Below, piece after piece: positions 34,147 to 42,497 of a DNA stretch of 64,000 nt. The stretch's first letter is position 1. Each line of letters opens with the position of its first letter. The notes below the pieces were generated by a model, which was given only the letters and a program-made list of their open reading frames with translations, ran no database searches and was not told the origin of the DNA. This DNA comes from Roseomonas aerilata DSM 19363 (lineage in GTDB: Bacteria > Pseudomonadota > Alphaproteobacteria > Acetobacterales > Acetobacteraceae). Location: contig NZ_JONP01000003.1 in the NCBI RefSeq assembly GCF_000711725.1, positions 62,001-126,000 on the forward strand. The letters run 5' to 3'. The translations under genes were made by a program, and so were the position numbers.

Positions 34147-34431
34147 ATGACGCAAGAAATGATCGGCGCGGGAGTGGGTGGAAATGCCGCGGGGACTTGC
34201 GAAGCAGGGGTCACGCTCGACATCACTCGCGACTCCTGCCCCATGACCTTCGTCCGCACCCGCCTCGCTCTCGACCGCATGGCGGCCGGCGAGGTGCTGC
34301 TCGTGCTGCTGCGAGGGGATGAGCCGCGGCGCAACGTTCCGCGCACGGCGGAGGAGCAGGGGCACCGGGTGCTCGGGATGGAGGAGGCGGCGGACGGCAC
34401 CGCCCGCCTGCTCATCCGGAAGGGGGGGTGA
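34147..34431 (+). CDS. TusA-family sulfurtransferase-like protein
   Basis: A 94-residue SirA/TusA-fold protein. The key CPM motif is DSCPMTFVRTRLAL with Cys31, the residue that carries persulfide sulfur in TusA. The chain continues with GEVLLVLLRGDEP and a typical two-layer alpha/beta pattern. TusA relays sulfur to tRNA thiolation, molybdenum cofactor or other sinks; which applies here is unknown. The ATG at 34147 is used. Its 3' end overlaps the 3' end of rimI on the opposite strand by 20 bp. Confidence 0.87.
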   Translation: MTQEMIGAGVGGNAAGTCEAGVTLDITRDSCPMTFVRTRLALDRMAAGEVLLVLLRGDEPRRNVPRTAEEQGHRVLGMEEAADGTARLLIRKGG

Positions 34432-34861
34432 TTCGCAACACCAGCGCGTCGCTGCGATCAGGATAGTAACGACGCCGCCGCCCGACCGGCTCGGCCCCCG
34501 CCCGGGCATAGAGAGCGCGCGCGGGAGCGTTGCGCTCGGACACCTCCAGGAAGAGGACGGTTGCGCCGCGCCGGGTGACCTCGGCCAGCGCGGCGCCCAG
34601 CAGGGCGGCGCCCAGGCCGGTCCGCTGCGCCGCGGGATCGACGGCGATGGTGAGGATCTCCGCCTCCCCCGCCACGGCGCGGGCGAGGACGAAGCCGGCG
34701 GGCCCGGCCACCCTTTCCACCACCAGGCCGAAGGCGCCCTCAAGCCCGAGCATGAGGCGGATGGCGGACTCGCCCCAGCGCTCCTCCGGCGGGAAAGCCG
34801 CGGCGTGCAGGGCGGCCAGGACGGGCACCTCGGCGGGTTCAGCAGGGCGCGGCGGGGACAT
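34412..34861 (-). CDS. rimI: RimI-like N-acetyltransferase
   Basis: A 149-residue GNAT acetyltransferase. The acetyl-CoA loop is VDPAAQRTGLGAALL and a second GNAT block is LFLEVSERNAPARALYARAGAEPVGRRRRYY. RimI acetylates the N-terminal alanine of ribosomal protein bS18. Placement 11 bp downstream of tsaB supports RimI rather than a generic GNAT. Its 3' end overlaps the tusA-like gene on the opposite strand. Confidence 0.9.
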   Translation of the reverse strand: MSPPRPAEPAEVPVLAALHAAAFPPEERWGESAIRLMLGLEGAFGLVVERVAGPAGFVLARAVAGEAEILTIAVDPAAQRTGLGAALLGAALAEVTRRGATVLFLEVSERNAPARALYARAGAEPVGRRRRYYPDRSDALVLRITPPSG

Positions 34862-34872
34862 CCTGGCCTCTG

Positions 34873-35511
34873 TCACGGGCTCGCGGGCGCGGGGCGCAAG
34901 GCAAGCGGCTCGGCATAGATCGGCGCCGCAGGGCGCGCCCGGCCCTCCGCCAGGGCGCGGGCGGCGGCGGCGGCGAGGGCGGCCGCATCGGGCAGCCGCC
35001 CGTTCGAGAGCAGCGCGTCCGCCCCCCGCGCGCGCAGCCGGGCCGCGGCCTGAGGCGCGGCGTCCCCCACCAGCACCACGGGGCCGGGCGGCAGGGGAAG
35101 GGCGGCTTCCTCCAGCAGCAGCGGCGCCTCGCCGGGACGTTCGAGGACGAGGCCGCCGCGGCCGGCGGTGGTGACGGACCAGACCGCGCGCCCCGCGGCC
35201 TGCCCGGGCGGGAGCGCGGCCGCCAGCGCCTCCCCGGTGGTCACGCCGTGGCAGGGCACGCCCCAGCCTGCCGCGAGGCCCTGCCCGAGCGCGAGGGCGG
35301 CGCGGATGCCCGTGAAGCCGCCGGGGCCGACGCCCACCGCCACCGCATCGGGCGCGCGCGTGCCGGGCGGGAGCACCTCGGCCGCGAGGGCGGGCAGGGC
35401 CGCGGGCTGGCCGCGCGCGCCTTCCCGCCGAGCGGCGGCGAGCACCGTCCCGTCCTCCCAGAGCGCCGCCGAGGCGCTCGCCAATGCGCCGTCCAGGGCC
35501 AGCAGCCGCAT
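34873..35511 (-). CDS. tsaB: tRNA t6A37 threonylcarbamoyladenosine protein TsaB
   Basis: A 212-residue member of the ASKHA fold that partners TsaD and TsaE in making t6A37 of ANN-decoding tRNAs. The N-terminal block is LLALDGALASASAALWEDG (usually LALDTA), and GVGPGGFTGIRAALALGQGLA is the diagnostic TsaB/TsaD-contact helix. The ATG at 35511 begins the conserved chain. It is followed closely by rimI. The Asp-Gly at positions 6–7 in place of Asp-Thr is a small departure from the usual motif. Confidence 0.92.
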   Translation of the reverse strand: MRLLALDGALASASAALWEDGTVLAAARREGARGQPAALPALAAEVLPPGTRAPDAVAVGVGPGGFTGIRAALALGQGLAAGWGVPCHGVTTGEALAAALPPGQAAGRAVWSVTTAGRGGLVLERPGEAPLLLEEAALPLPPGPVVLVGDAAPQAAARLRARGADALLSNGRLPDAAALAAAAARALAEGRARPAAPIYAEPLALRPAPASP

Positions 35512-35532
35512 CGCGCGAATCCTTCCGATCGG

Positions 35533-35607
35533 CCCCGAATGTGTCAGCGCCGCGCGGCGCGGGCCATGCCCGGGCGTCATGGCCCGGTTGTGCCCCCGAT
35601 TGTGTCA
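35533..35607. repeat. Two 14-bp direct repeats upstream of tsaB
   Basis: CCCCGAATGTGTCA (35533–35546) and CCCCGATTGTGTCA (35594–35607) differ at one base and start 61 bp apart. They lie between tsaB and the divergent glycosyltransferase gene. The spacing, near six helical turns, would place both on the same DNA face. The protein that would bind is unknown. Confidence 0.5.
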
Positions 35608-35702
35608 CGCGGGCCTGCGCGACAGACTGCGGGCACGACAAAGGGGTTGGGCGTGCGCATGGGCAGGGGCGGGAAGGTGCGGTTCCTCCGCGGGATGGCC
35701 GC

Positions 35703-36941
35703 GTGAAGGTTCTCCTCGTTCACCCGAACTTCCCGGGGCAGTACGCGCATATCCTCCCCTTTCTGGCGTCCCGGCCGGGCACGCGGGTGGCCGGGATCGG
35801 GGCGCGCACCTTCCCCGTGCCGGAAGGGGTGGACCTTCGCGTCTACGACCCGCCGGCCCCGCCGGGCGATGAGGTGCCGCCGCGCCTGCGCCCCACCCAG
35901 GCCGCTCTCGCGCGCGCCGAGCGCGTGGCGCGCCTCGGGCTCGATCTGCGGCGCGATGGCTTCGTGCCGGACGTGGTGCTCGGCCATATCGGCTGGGGCG
36001 ACACGATCTTCCTCAAGGACATCTTCCCCGAGGCGCCGCTGCTGCTCTACGCGGAGTTCTTCTACAGCGCGACGGGCGCCGATGTCGGGCACGAGCCCGG
36101 CAAGCCCTCCACGTTGCAGGACGCGCTGCGCGTGCGCTCAATGAACATGCCGTTCCTTTCCTCGATGCAGGCGGCGGACTGGGGCGCGGTGCCGACGCGC
36201 TGGCAGCGCGACCGCTTCCCCGAGTGGTTCCGCAACCGCCTGAGCCTCATGCACGAGGGGATCGATACGGAGATCTGCCGCCCCGATCCGGAGGCGCGCT
36301 TCGCCCTGCCGGACGGCACGGTGCTGCGGCCGGGCGACGAGGTCGTGACCTATGTCGCGCGCGGCCTCGAGCCCTATCGCGGCTTCCCGACCTTCATGCG
36401 CGCCCTGCCCGCACTTCTTGCGGCGCGGCCGGGGGCGCGCGTGGTGATCGTGGGGGACGACAAGGCAAGCTACGGCCGCGCGCCCGCGGGCTTCGCGAAC
36501 TGGCGGGAGGCGATGCTGGCGGAGGTGGGGCCGCTGGACCCCGCGCGCGTGCACTTCCTCGGCCGCATCCCGCACCCGGCGCTGCACGCGCTGTTCCGCG
36601 TCTCGGCCGTGCATATCTACCTGACGGTGCCCTTCGTCCTCTCCTGGAGCGTGCTGGAGGCGATGGCCTGCGGGGCGCTGATCCTCGGCTCCGCGACGCC
36701 GCCGGTGCAGGAGGTGGTGGAGGACGGCGTGAACGGACTGCTGACCGACCTCTACGATGCGCCGGCCCTTGCACGCCGCATGGCCGAGGCGCTGGCCGAC
36801 CCCGCGCGCCACGCTCCGCTGCGGGCGGCGGCGCGACGGACCGTGGAGAAGCGCTTCGACCTCCGCCGCATCTGCCTGCCGCGGCAGGTGGCGGTGATCG
36901 AGGCGCTGGCGGCGCGGCGCCGGCCGCTGACCTACGCCTGA
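35703..36941 (+). CDS. Glycosyltransferase family 4
   Basis: A 412-residue GT-B glycosyltransferase. The N-terminal Rossmann half begins VKVLLVHPNFPGQYAHI. The C-terminal nucleotide-sugar half includes ARGLEPYRGFPTFMRALP, HFLGRIPHPAL and the acidic E-x7-E region in SWSVLEAMACGALILGS … VQEVVEDGVNGLL. The donor and acceptor are unknown; surface-polysaccharide synthesis is the usual role. The GTG at 35703 is used because the family N-terminus starts there. No other polysaccharide gene is adjacent. The 3' end overlaps the convergent lipase gene by 10 bp. Confidence 0.9.
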   Translation: MKVLLVHPNFPGQYAHILPFLASRPGTRVAGIGARTFPVPEGVDLRVYDPPAPPGDEVPPRLRPTQAALARAERVARLGLDLRRDGFVPDVVLGHIGWGDTIFLKDIFPEAPLLLYAEFFYSATGADVGHEPGKPSTLQDALRVRSMNMPFLSSMQAADWGAVPTRWQRDRFPEWFRNRLSLMHEGIDTEICRPDPEARFALPDGTVLRPGDEVVTYVARGLEPYRGFPTFMRALPALLAARPGARVVIVGDDKASYGRAPAGFANWREAMLAEVGPLDPARVHFLGRIPHPALHALFRVSAVHIYLTVPFVLSWSVLEAMACGALILGSATPPVQEVVEDGVNGLLTDLYDAPALARRMAEALADPARHAPLRAAARRTVEKRFDLRRICLPRQVAVIEALAARRRPLTYA

Positions 36942-38002
36942 GCGCTGGCGGCCTTCCGGCGGCGCCGGGCGAGGCCCGCGGTGCCGACAAGGCCGGTGGC
37001 GAGCAGCGCCAGGCTCGACGGCTCAGGCACCTTCACCGCCAGCGCGCTCTCGAAGCCCTGCGCCCAGAGGGCATGGACCTTGGCGGTGGGGTGGATGGCG
37101 TCCCAGAAGGCCAAGCTGTCGATGTTCGCGGCGCCGGGGCCGCATTGCGGCGTGGTCGCCGCCGAGAGCGGGGTGCCGAGGTAGCAGGGGTTCGTCGCGT
37201 CGGTGAGGCCGTAGCTGGCGCCGTTCGCGAGAAGGGAGGTGTTGTAGCTGGCGAGATCGAACTGGATCACGCTGGTGCCGGGCGGCAGGGACAGGCCGGC
37301 CAGCCCGGTGGCCAGGCCCGTGTTGTAGGCCTGGGTGAGGAGCGTGGCCGTCGGCGCCAGGCTTGGGCTGCCGAGCGCGAATTCCGGGATGGCGCCGATA
37401 TTCGGTGCGTTGACGACGAGGAGGTTCCGCGCGCCCTCGGCGATGAGCGCGCCCACGGCGGCGACCTCTGCCTGGACGCCGGCCGTGATGGCGGCGGCGC
37501 CGGTGCCCTGCCGGGCCGCGTTGCGCACATCGTTCCCGCCGATCGCCACGAGGTAGAGCGCGTTCGGGTCGGCCACGAAGCCGGTGGAGAGGCTGAAGGC
37601 CGCCACCTGCTGCGGCAGGTTGATGGCGGGCGGGCCGCCGACCGCGCTGGCGGCGGCGGTGGCCCCCGCGACGGCGAAGTTGGTGCCGGGCGTGTAGGCG
37701 CTTCCGCCGAAGAGGTTGAAGGCGTCCTGTCCCCCCGTGACCCAGAGGGAGGGGGTGAGCGACAGGCCATAGCTGTTCGCGAGGAGCTGGGCGGCGACGG
37801 GGCCGTTGGTGAAGCTGTTGTTGTAGCTCGGCGGGTTCGGCAGGTTCTGGCGGTAGAGGATCTCGGCGAGGTTGCCGTTGTCCGAAAGGCTGTCGCCAAA
37901 GACGTAGAGCGCCGAGTAGGGCGCCGCCTCGGCCGGCAGGGCACTTGCCAACAACCCCGCCAGCATCGTGGAGGCGGCGAGGAGGGCGGGGCGGACGGAC
38001 AT
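36932..38002 (-). CDS. Secreted GDSL/SGNH hydrolase with PEP-CTERM sorting signal
   Basis: A 356-residue exported esterase/lipase. The signal peptide covers residues 1–26. Block I is FGDSLSDNGN with nucleophile Ser38; block III is GGNDVRNA; block V is DAIHPT with the catalytic Asp and His. The C-terminus is a textbook PEP-CTERM signal: VPEPSS, a hydrophobic stretch, then an Arg cluster. Such proteins are cut and anchored or released by exosortase in EPS-making bacteria. No exosortase or EPS cluster is in the window, apart from the neighbouring glycosyltransferase. Substrate could be lipid or acylated polysaccharide. Confidence 0.92.
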   Translation of the reverse strand: MSVRPALLAASTMLAGLLASALPAEAAPYSALYVFGDSLSDNGNLAEILYRQNLPNPPSYNNSFTNGPVAAQLLANSYGLSLTPSLWVTGGQDAFNLFGGSAYTPGTNFAVAGATAAASAVGGPPAINLPQQVAAFSLSTGFVADPNALYLVAIGGNDVRNAARQGTGAAAITAGVQAEVAAVGALIAEGARNLLVVNAPNIGAIPEFALGSPSLAPTATLLTQAYNTGLATGLAGLSLPPGTSVIQFDLASYNTSLLANGASYGLTDATNPCYLGTPLSAATTPQCGPGAANIDSLAFWDAIHPTAKVHALWAQGFESALAVKVPEPSSLALLATGLVGTAGLARRRRKAASAQA

Positions 38003-38155
38003 GAGTTTATCTCAGGATTATGTCCCCCCGCGGTAACGCCCCGCCGCGGCCGGCGCAACCGCCCCGGCCGCTCGCAGCGGCCTATCTCCCCTAATGCGCG
38101 AGGGGAAACGCCCGGCCACGGAGGATCATTCCTGCGTGAGCCGGGTCGCGGTGCC

Positions 38156-40291
38156 TCAGCCGGCGGCGCGCAGGCGGGAGGCAAGGCTTTCGACAGCGCC
38201 TCTCAGGGCCTCGCCGTGCTGGGAGACCTCGCCGATGGCGTCGCCCAGGGCCGACATGGCGGCGGTGGTCTCCTGGGCGCCGCGGCCCACCTCCGCCACC
38301 CGCTCCGAGACGGCGCCGGTGCCCTGCGCGGCCTCGGCGACGTTGCGCGCGATCTCGCGGGTTGTGGCGCCCTGCTGCTCCACCGCCGCGGCGATGGCGG
38401 CCGCGATCTGGCTCGACCGGTCCACGGTGGCGCCGATGCCCTGGATCGCCCCGACCGCCAGCTCGGTCGCGGCCTGCATCTCGGCAATCTGGCGCCCGAT
38501 CTCGTCGGTGGCCTTGGCCGTCTGCGCGGCGAGCGACTTCACCTCGGATGCGACGACCGCGAAGCCCTTTCCGGCCTCGCCGGCGCGCGCGGCCTCGATC
38601 GTCGCGTTCAGGGCGAGAAGGTTCGTCTGGCCGGCGATATCGCCGATCAGGCGCACCACCTCGCCGATCCGCTGCGCGGCCTCGCTCAGCCCGCGCACGG
38701 TGGCGTCGCTGGCGCTCGCCTCGGCGGCGGCGCGCTGGGCGACGGTCGCGGCCTCGGTGACCTGGCGGGTGATCTCGCCGACCGTCGCGGCCATCTCCTC
38801 GGCGGCGGCGGCGACGGTCTGGACATTCGCGCTCGCCTGGCCGGCGCCGAGGGCGGCGGAGCCCGCCTCCTCCGCGGTGCGCTTGGCCGTGGCGGCGGCA
38901 TCGCCGGAGGACTGGCGCATGGAGGTGGCTGAGGCGGCGAGCGCGGCCGCGACCCCGCCGAGCGAGCGCTCCACCTCCTCGGCCAGGACGGCCTGGTTCC
39001 GGCGGCGGTCGACCTCGGCCGAATCGCGAAGCTGCGCCGCCTCGCCTTCCAGCGCGCGGGCCCGGCGCGAGTTCTCGCGCAGAACAGAGAGGGCCTTGCC
39101 GAGCCGGCCGACCTCGTCGGCGCGGCCGGTCATCGGCAGCGCGGCTTCCAGGTCGCCGTCCGCCAGGCGCTGCGTGGCCGTGGCCAGGGCGGAGAGCGGG
39201 CTGGTCACGCGGCGCAGCACGATCCAGGCGGCGCCCAGGGTGGTGAGCAGCGACAGGGCGAGCAGGGAGAGGGCGAGGGTGAGATGCGCGCGCGCCTCGG
39301 AGACCTGCGTGGCGGCGCGCGCCTGGCTGGCCTGCCCACCCGCATGCATCACTGCGAGCAGCGTGCCGATCTGCCGCGTGGACGTCTCCACGTAGTTAGC
39401 GGCGGTCATCGGGTAGCGGCCGGCCTCCGTGGCGCCGGCTCGCACCAACTCGTCGGAAAGCTTGCGGAAGTTCTCGAAATACTCCCGCCGCGCCGTGGCC
39501 ATGGCCGCGCGAAGGGCCGGGTCGGTGGCCGCATCGGCCTCCGGCGCCAGGTTCCGCAGCATTTCCCACAGCAGGTCCACCCGCGTGCGGCTCGCTGCGT
39601 TGGCGGCGATCCTGTCGGCCGCCACCGGCTGGCCCGCGGTGATGGTCGAGGCGATGTTCGAGCGCTCGACGCCCGAGATATCGCGCATGCGCCAGCCCAA
39701 CTCCTTGACCACGGCCAGACGGGCGAGCACGGGATCGGCGGCGGCCACGGCGTGCGAGGCCGTGAACCAGACATCGACGGCGGCACTCACCGAGGCGTTG
39801 ATCGTCGGGATGTAATCGCGGAGCAGCGCCTGCTCGCGCTGGTCACGAGGAAGGCGGATGGCGGCGTCGGCACGCTTCCTGATCTCGTTGGCGTTGTCCA
39901 GCGCCGCGCGCAGCTTGCCCAGCAGGGCGTCCCGGTCGGGGAAAACCTGCGCCGAGAGGACTTCGAGCCCTGGTCCGAAATTCGCCGCGACGGCGGCGCG
40001 GCGGGTCTCGATCTCGCGCAGCACGGCCGCATCGGCAGGGCCCGCGGCCTGGAGAGCGTTGTTGGTCGTCAAGCGCTCCATCAGCACCTCGAAGAGGCCT
40101 GCAGCGAACTGGTTCGCACCCCGGTCCGCCTTGCGCGCAGCCTCCGCCTGCCGCAGCACGCCCACGTCCTCCACCGCGTGCCAGCCCAGACCACCGGCGG
40201 CGAGCAGGGAGAGCGCGCAGACCGTGCCGAGAAGGGAGGAGCGGATGGACAGCGCGCGGGAGGGTAATCCGGAAGCGGGTGCTGGGGGCAT
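38156..40291 (-). CDS. Methyl-accepting chemotaxis protein
   Basis: A 711-residue transmembrane chemoreceptor. TM1 covers about residues 19–38, followed by a roughly 290-residue helical periplasmic domain that looks like a helical-bundle sensor. TM2 covers about 328–350, then HAMP ([20 protein letters not shown]). The cytoplasmic signalling hairpin carries the highly conserved [19 protein letters not shown] and [15 protein letters not shown]. The ATG at 40291 with AGGAACC upstream is preferred to the GTG at 40345. There is no che gene cluster nearby, so it is an orphan receptor. The ligand is not predictable; the adjacent aromatic-acid genes make an organic acid a fair guess. Confidence 0.93.
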   Translation of the reverse strand: MPPAPASGLPSRALSIRSSLLGTVCALSLLAAGGLGWHAVEDVGVLRQAEAARKADRGANQFAAGLFEVLMERLTTNNALQAAGPADAAVLREIETRRAAVAANFGPGLEVLSAQVFPDRDALLGKLRAALDNANEIRKRADAAIRLPRDQREQALLRDYIPTINASVSAAVDVWFTASHAVAAADPVLARLAVVKELGWRMRDISGVERSNIASTITAGQPVAADRIAANAASRTRVDLLWEMLRNLAPEADAATDPALRAAMATARREYFENFRKLSDELVRAGATEAGRYPMTAANYVETSTRQIGTLLAVMHAGGQASQARAATQVSEARAHLTLALSLLALSLLTTLGAAWIVLRRVTSPLSALATATQRLADGDLEAALPMTGRADEVGRLGKALSVLRENSRRARALEGEAAQLRDSAEVDRRRNQAVLAEEVERSLGGVAAALAASATSMRQSSGDAAATAKRTAEEAGSAALGAGQASANVQTVAAAAEEMAATVGEITRQVTEAATVAQRAAAEASASDATVRGLSEAAQRIGEVVRLIGDIAGQTNLLALNATIEAARAGEAGKGFAVVASEVKSLAAQTAKATDEIGRQIAEMQAATELAVGAIQGIGATVDRSSQIAAAIAAAVEQQGATTREIARNVAEAAQGTGAVSERVAEVGRGAQETTAAMSALGDAIGEVSQHGEALRGAVESLASRLRAAG

Positions 40292-40414
40292 TATGGTTCC
40301 TGGTGCCGTTTGGATGGCTGCCGGGGCAATCTGGAGAGGAGTCACTTCCGGACGGTAAACAAGGTGCGGTCTCCCGCGCCTTTGCTGGCCTTGGGCAGGG
40401 CCGGCAGCGCGTGC

Positions 40415-40918
40415 CTAGTCCCCCGCCGGGAAGTTCGCCCGCGCCCGCCGCAGCAGGGCGCGCAGCATCCGCGCCTCGTCCTCCGACAGATTCCTCGTGG
40501 CCAGGGCGTTCACCTCATGCGCCTCCGGCACCAGCACCTCGCGCAGGTCCCGGCCGGCCGCCGTAAGGAAGATATGGACCTTTCGCTTGTCGGTCTCGGA
40601 CCGCACGCGGTGGATCCAGCCCTGGGCCTCGATGCCGCGCAGCGCGATCACCGCGGTCGGCTCCATCATGCCGACGCGGCGGGCGAGGTCGCGCTGGGTG
40701 ATCCCGTCCTCCTCCCACAGCACGCGGAGGAAGTACCAGGCGCCCGGCGCCACCCCGTGCGGCTGCAGCCGCGCCTGGAGGTGGCGCTGGATCGCGCGGT
40801 TGAGGTCGCGCACGAGAAAGCCGACGCTCTGCTCGAAGGGCAGGGGGTCGATGCGGCCTTCCGCCGCTGGCGCCGCGGCCGGAACCCGGGCCGCGGCGGA
40901 GGAGAGGGGCGGGCTCAG
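40415..40918 (-). CDS. MarR-family regulator of the aromatic-acid cluster
   Basis: A winged-helix MarR protein of about 167 residues. Helix 1 begins FEQSVGFLVRDLNRAIQ, the recognition region is ITQRDLARRVGMMEPTAVIALRGIEAQGWI, and the wing is RSETDKRKVHIFLT. MarR proteins bind palindromes and release DNA when an aromatic acid binds. No ATG, GTG or TTG precedes the fold in frame; the best start is a CTG at 40918 overlapping the Rieske-oxygenase stop (CTGA), or an internal GTG in FLVRD that would cut helix 1. It is the promoter-distal gene of the minus-strand operon and probably binds the two CTTAG palindromes at 42.3–42.5 kb. Confidence 0.85.
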   Translation of the reverse strand: MSPPLSSAAARVPAAAPAAEGRIDPLPFEQSVGFLVRDLNRAIQRHLQARLQPHGVAPGAWYFLRVLWEEDGITQRDLARRVGMMEPTAVIALRGIEAQGWIHRVRSETDKRKVHIFLTAAGRDLREVLVPEAHEVNALATRNLSEDEARMLRALLRRARANFPAGD

Positions 40919-42258
40919 GCGACGGCGGCCTGGGCCATCTCCTTCTCCTCGGGTTCCTCCTCCATGCCCGTGAGGTAGGCGGCCTCCTCCTCCGAGGCGC
41001 CGAGGGTGCGCCAGTCCTCGGTCTTGGGCACGACGCCCTGGTAGGAGCGGAGCTTCGAGGTCGGCAGGTGCGGCGCCTCGAGACCGATCGGCGCCGCGCC
41101 GGCCTCGTGGCGCGCGACGGCGTCGAGCATGATGCGGCGGAACTGGATCACCGCGATGTCGCTCGCCCCCAGCCGCTCGCTCGTGCGGTCGGCGATCCGG
41201 CCCATCGACTCCCACATCGCGATGTCCTGGTTGGGGATGCCCGGGATGCCCGTGAAGGAGTCGCCGGTCTTCATCAGCTCGCGGTCCTGCAGGTAGTCGT
41301 TGGAGGCGTGCCGCTTCATGGGGCGGAACTCCGCGTCCACATCCACGCCCACCTCGGCCACGCAGAACTTGCGCCAGGCCTCGGGCGAGATGTTCTGGCG
41401 CCCCTCCTCGGTCCAGGCGATGAAGTGGAAATAGGTGCTGTGGTCATCGCGCGGCACGATGACGCTGGCGACGTTGTAGGAGGAGTTCGGCGGGATCAGC
41501 GCGGTGAAGGGCGCGACGAAGGTGGTGATGCGCACGTAATCCTGCGTCGCCGCGTTCATGATCGGCCGACGGATCGCGGCGTAGCGCATGCCGTAGTTGG
41601 TGACCTGCACCTGGATGCGCGGGTTCTTGTCGGTGGAGGGGCGAACCCAGTGGGTGTCGAGCGCCTTCGCCTCGCCCCGCGCCGGCCGCATGTCCGAGGA
41701 GTGGAGCGAGGAGGAGTGGGCGCTGTCGATCTGCCCCTCCATGATCTGCGCCCAGTTGCAGGGCAGCTCGATCCGGATGGCCGAGACGTTGGCGCCGGGC
41801 GTGGGCGCCCAGGCCGGCTGCTCGAATTCCGGCATCTCCTCGGGCTTGCCCATATAGACCCAGATGAAGCCGCCGGCCTCGCGCACGGGATAGGCCTTCT
41901 GCTTCACGCGCTCGGCGAAGCTGCTCTCCTTCGGCTCGGAGGGCATGTCCACGACGTTGCCCTCCACGTCGAACTTCCAGCCGTGATAGAGGCAGCGCAA
42001 CCCGCAGTTCTCGTTGCGGCCGAAGGCAAGCGAGGCCTTGCGGTGCGCGCAGAACTCGCCGAGCACGCCGAGCCGGCCCTCGCTGTCGCGGAAGGCGACG
42101 AGCTTCTCGCCGAAAAGAGTGACGCGGGCAGGCTTGCCGTCGCGCTCCGCCACCTGCTCGGAGAGGAGGGCGGGCACCCAGTGGCGGCGCATCAGGCGGC
42201 CCATGGGGGCATCGCCCTCGACGCGGCAAAGGGTCTCGTTCTCGGCGGCGGTCAGCAT
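40915..42258 (-). CDS. Rieske aromatic-ring dioxygenase, large subunit (phthalate-dioxygenase type)
   Basis: A 447-residue oxygenase of the phthalate dioxygenase (PDO/Pht3) group. The Rieske motif C-x-H … C-x2-H is Cys70, His72, Cys89 and His92 (CAHRKA, CLYHGW). The mononuclear-iron site has the bridging Asp178 and ligands His181 and His186 (D-x2-H-x4-H in QIDSAHSSSLHS). PDO enzymes lack a small subunit and use one FMN/2Fe-2S reductase; that reductase is the divergent gene. Reaction expected: cis-dihydroxylation of an aromatic carboxylate. The promoter reads TTGACC-N16-TAAACT with a palindromic operator over the -10. The substrate is not proven. Confidence 0.9.
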   Translation of the reverse strand: MLTAAENETLCRVEGDAPMGRLMRRHWVPALLSEQVAERDGKPARVTLFGEKLVAFRDSEGRLGVLGEFCAHRKASLAFGRNENCGLRCLYHGWKFDVEGNVVDMPSEPKESSFAERVKQKAYPVREAGGFIWVYMGKPEEMPEFEQPAWAPTPGANVSAIRIELPCNWAQIMEGQIDSAHSSSLHSSDMRPARGEAKALDTHWVRPSTDKNPRIQVQVTNYGMRYAAIRRPIMNAATQDYVRITTFVAPFTALIPPNSSYNVASVIVPRDDHSTYFHFIAWTEEGRQNISPEAWRKFCVAEVGVDVDAEFRPMKRHASNDYLQDRELMKTGDSFTGIPGIPNQDIAMWESMGRIADRTSERLGASDIAVIQFRRIMLDAVARHEAGAAPIGLEAPHLPTSKLRSYQGVVPKTEDWRTLGASEEEAAYLTGMEEEPEEKEMAQAAVA

Positions 42259-42310
42259 GGGGCGGGGGCTCCGTAAGGGGCGGCCAGAACGCGGGAGGGG
42301 CCGGCAAGTA

Positions 42311-42324
42311 GTTAGGACCCTAAG
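42311..42324. promoter_or_regulatory. MarR-type operator at the oxygenase promoter
   Basis: GTTAG-GACC-CTAAG, an imperfect palindrome that on the other strand reads CTTAG-GGTC-CTAAC. It overlaps the -10 region of the Rieske-oxygenase promoter. A near-identical site lies at 42441–42454. Confidence 0.7.
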
Positions 42325-42350
42325 TTTATGCGCGGCGTCCGACGGGTCAA
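42323..42350 (-). promoter_or_regulatory. Promoter of the Rieske oxygenase–marR operon
   Basis: On the minus strand TTGACC (42350–42345) and TAAACT (42328–42323) are separated by 16 bp, about 65 bp upstream of the oxygenase ATG. It is one of the clearest sigma-70 style promoters in the window. Confidence 0.6.
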
Positions 42351-42427
42351 GGAGAAACGGCACGTACCGGGAAGTGCCCTCCTATCTGCTCCGCCAAGCG
42401 TGATGATCCGGCGCCTGCGAGCCGGCC

Positions 42428-42456
42428 TTGTCAGAACAAACTTAGCCTTCTAAGCG
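42428..42456 (+). promoter_or_regulatory. Promoter of the reductase operon
   Basis: TTGTCA (42428–42433), a 17-bp spacer, then TAAGCG (42451–42456). The -35 is good and the -10 weak. The operator at 42441–42454 covers the spacer and -10, so bound MarR would block polymerase. Confidence 0.5.
42441..42454. promoter_or_regulatory. MarR-type operator at the reductase promoter
   Basis: CTTAG-CCTT-CTAAG, a perfect 5-4-5 palindrome lying 44 bp before the reductase ATG. Together with the copy at 42311–42324 it makes a pair whose centres are 130 bp apart, one on each divergent promoter. Confidence 0.72.
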
Positions 42457-42497
42457 TATCGCCACGTCCAGGCCGCGGTGTTGGAGGAAAAGAGGGC

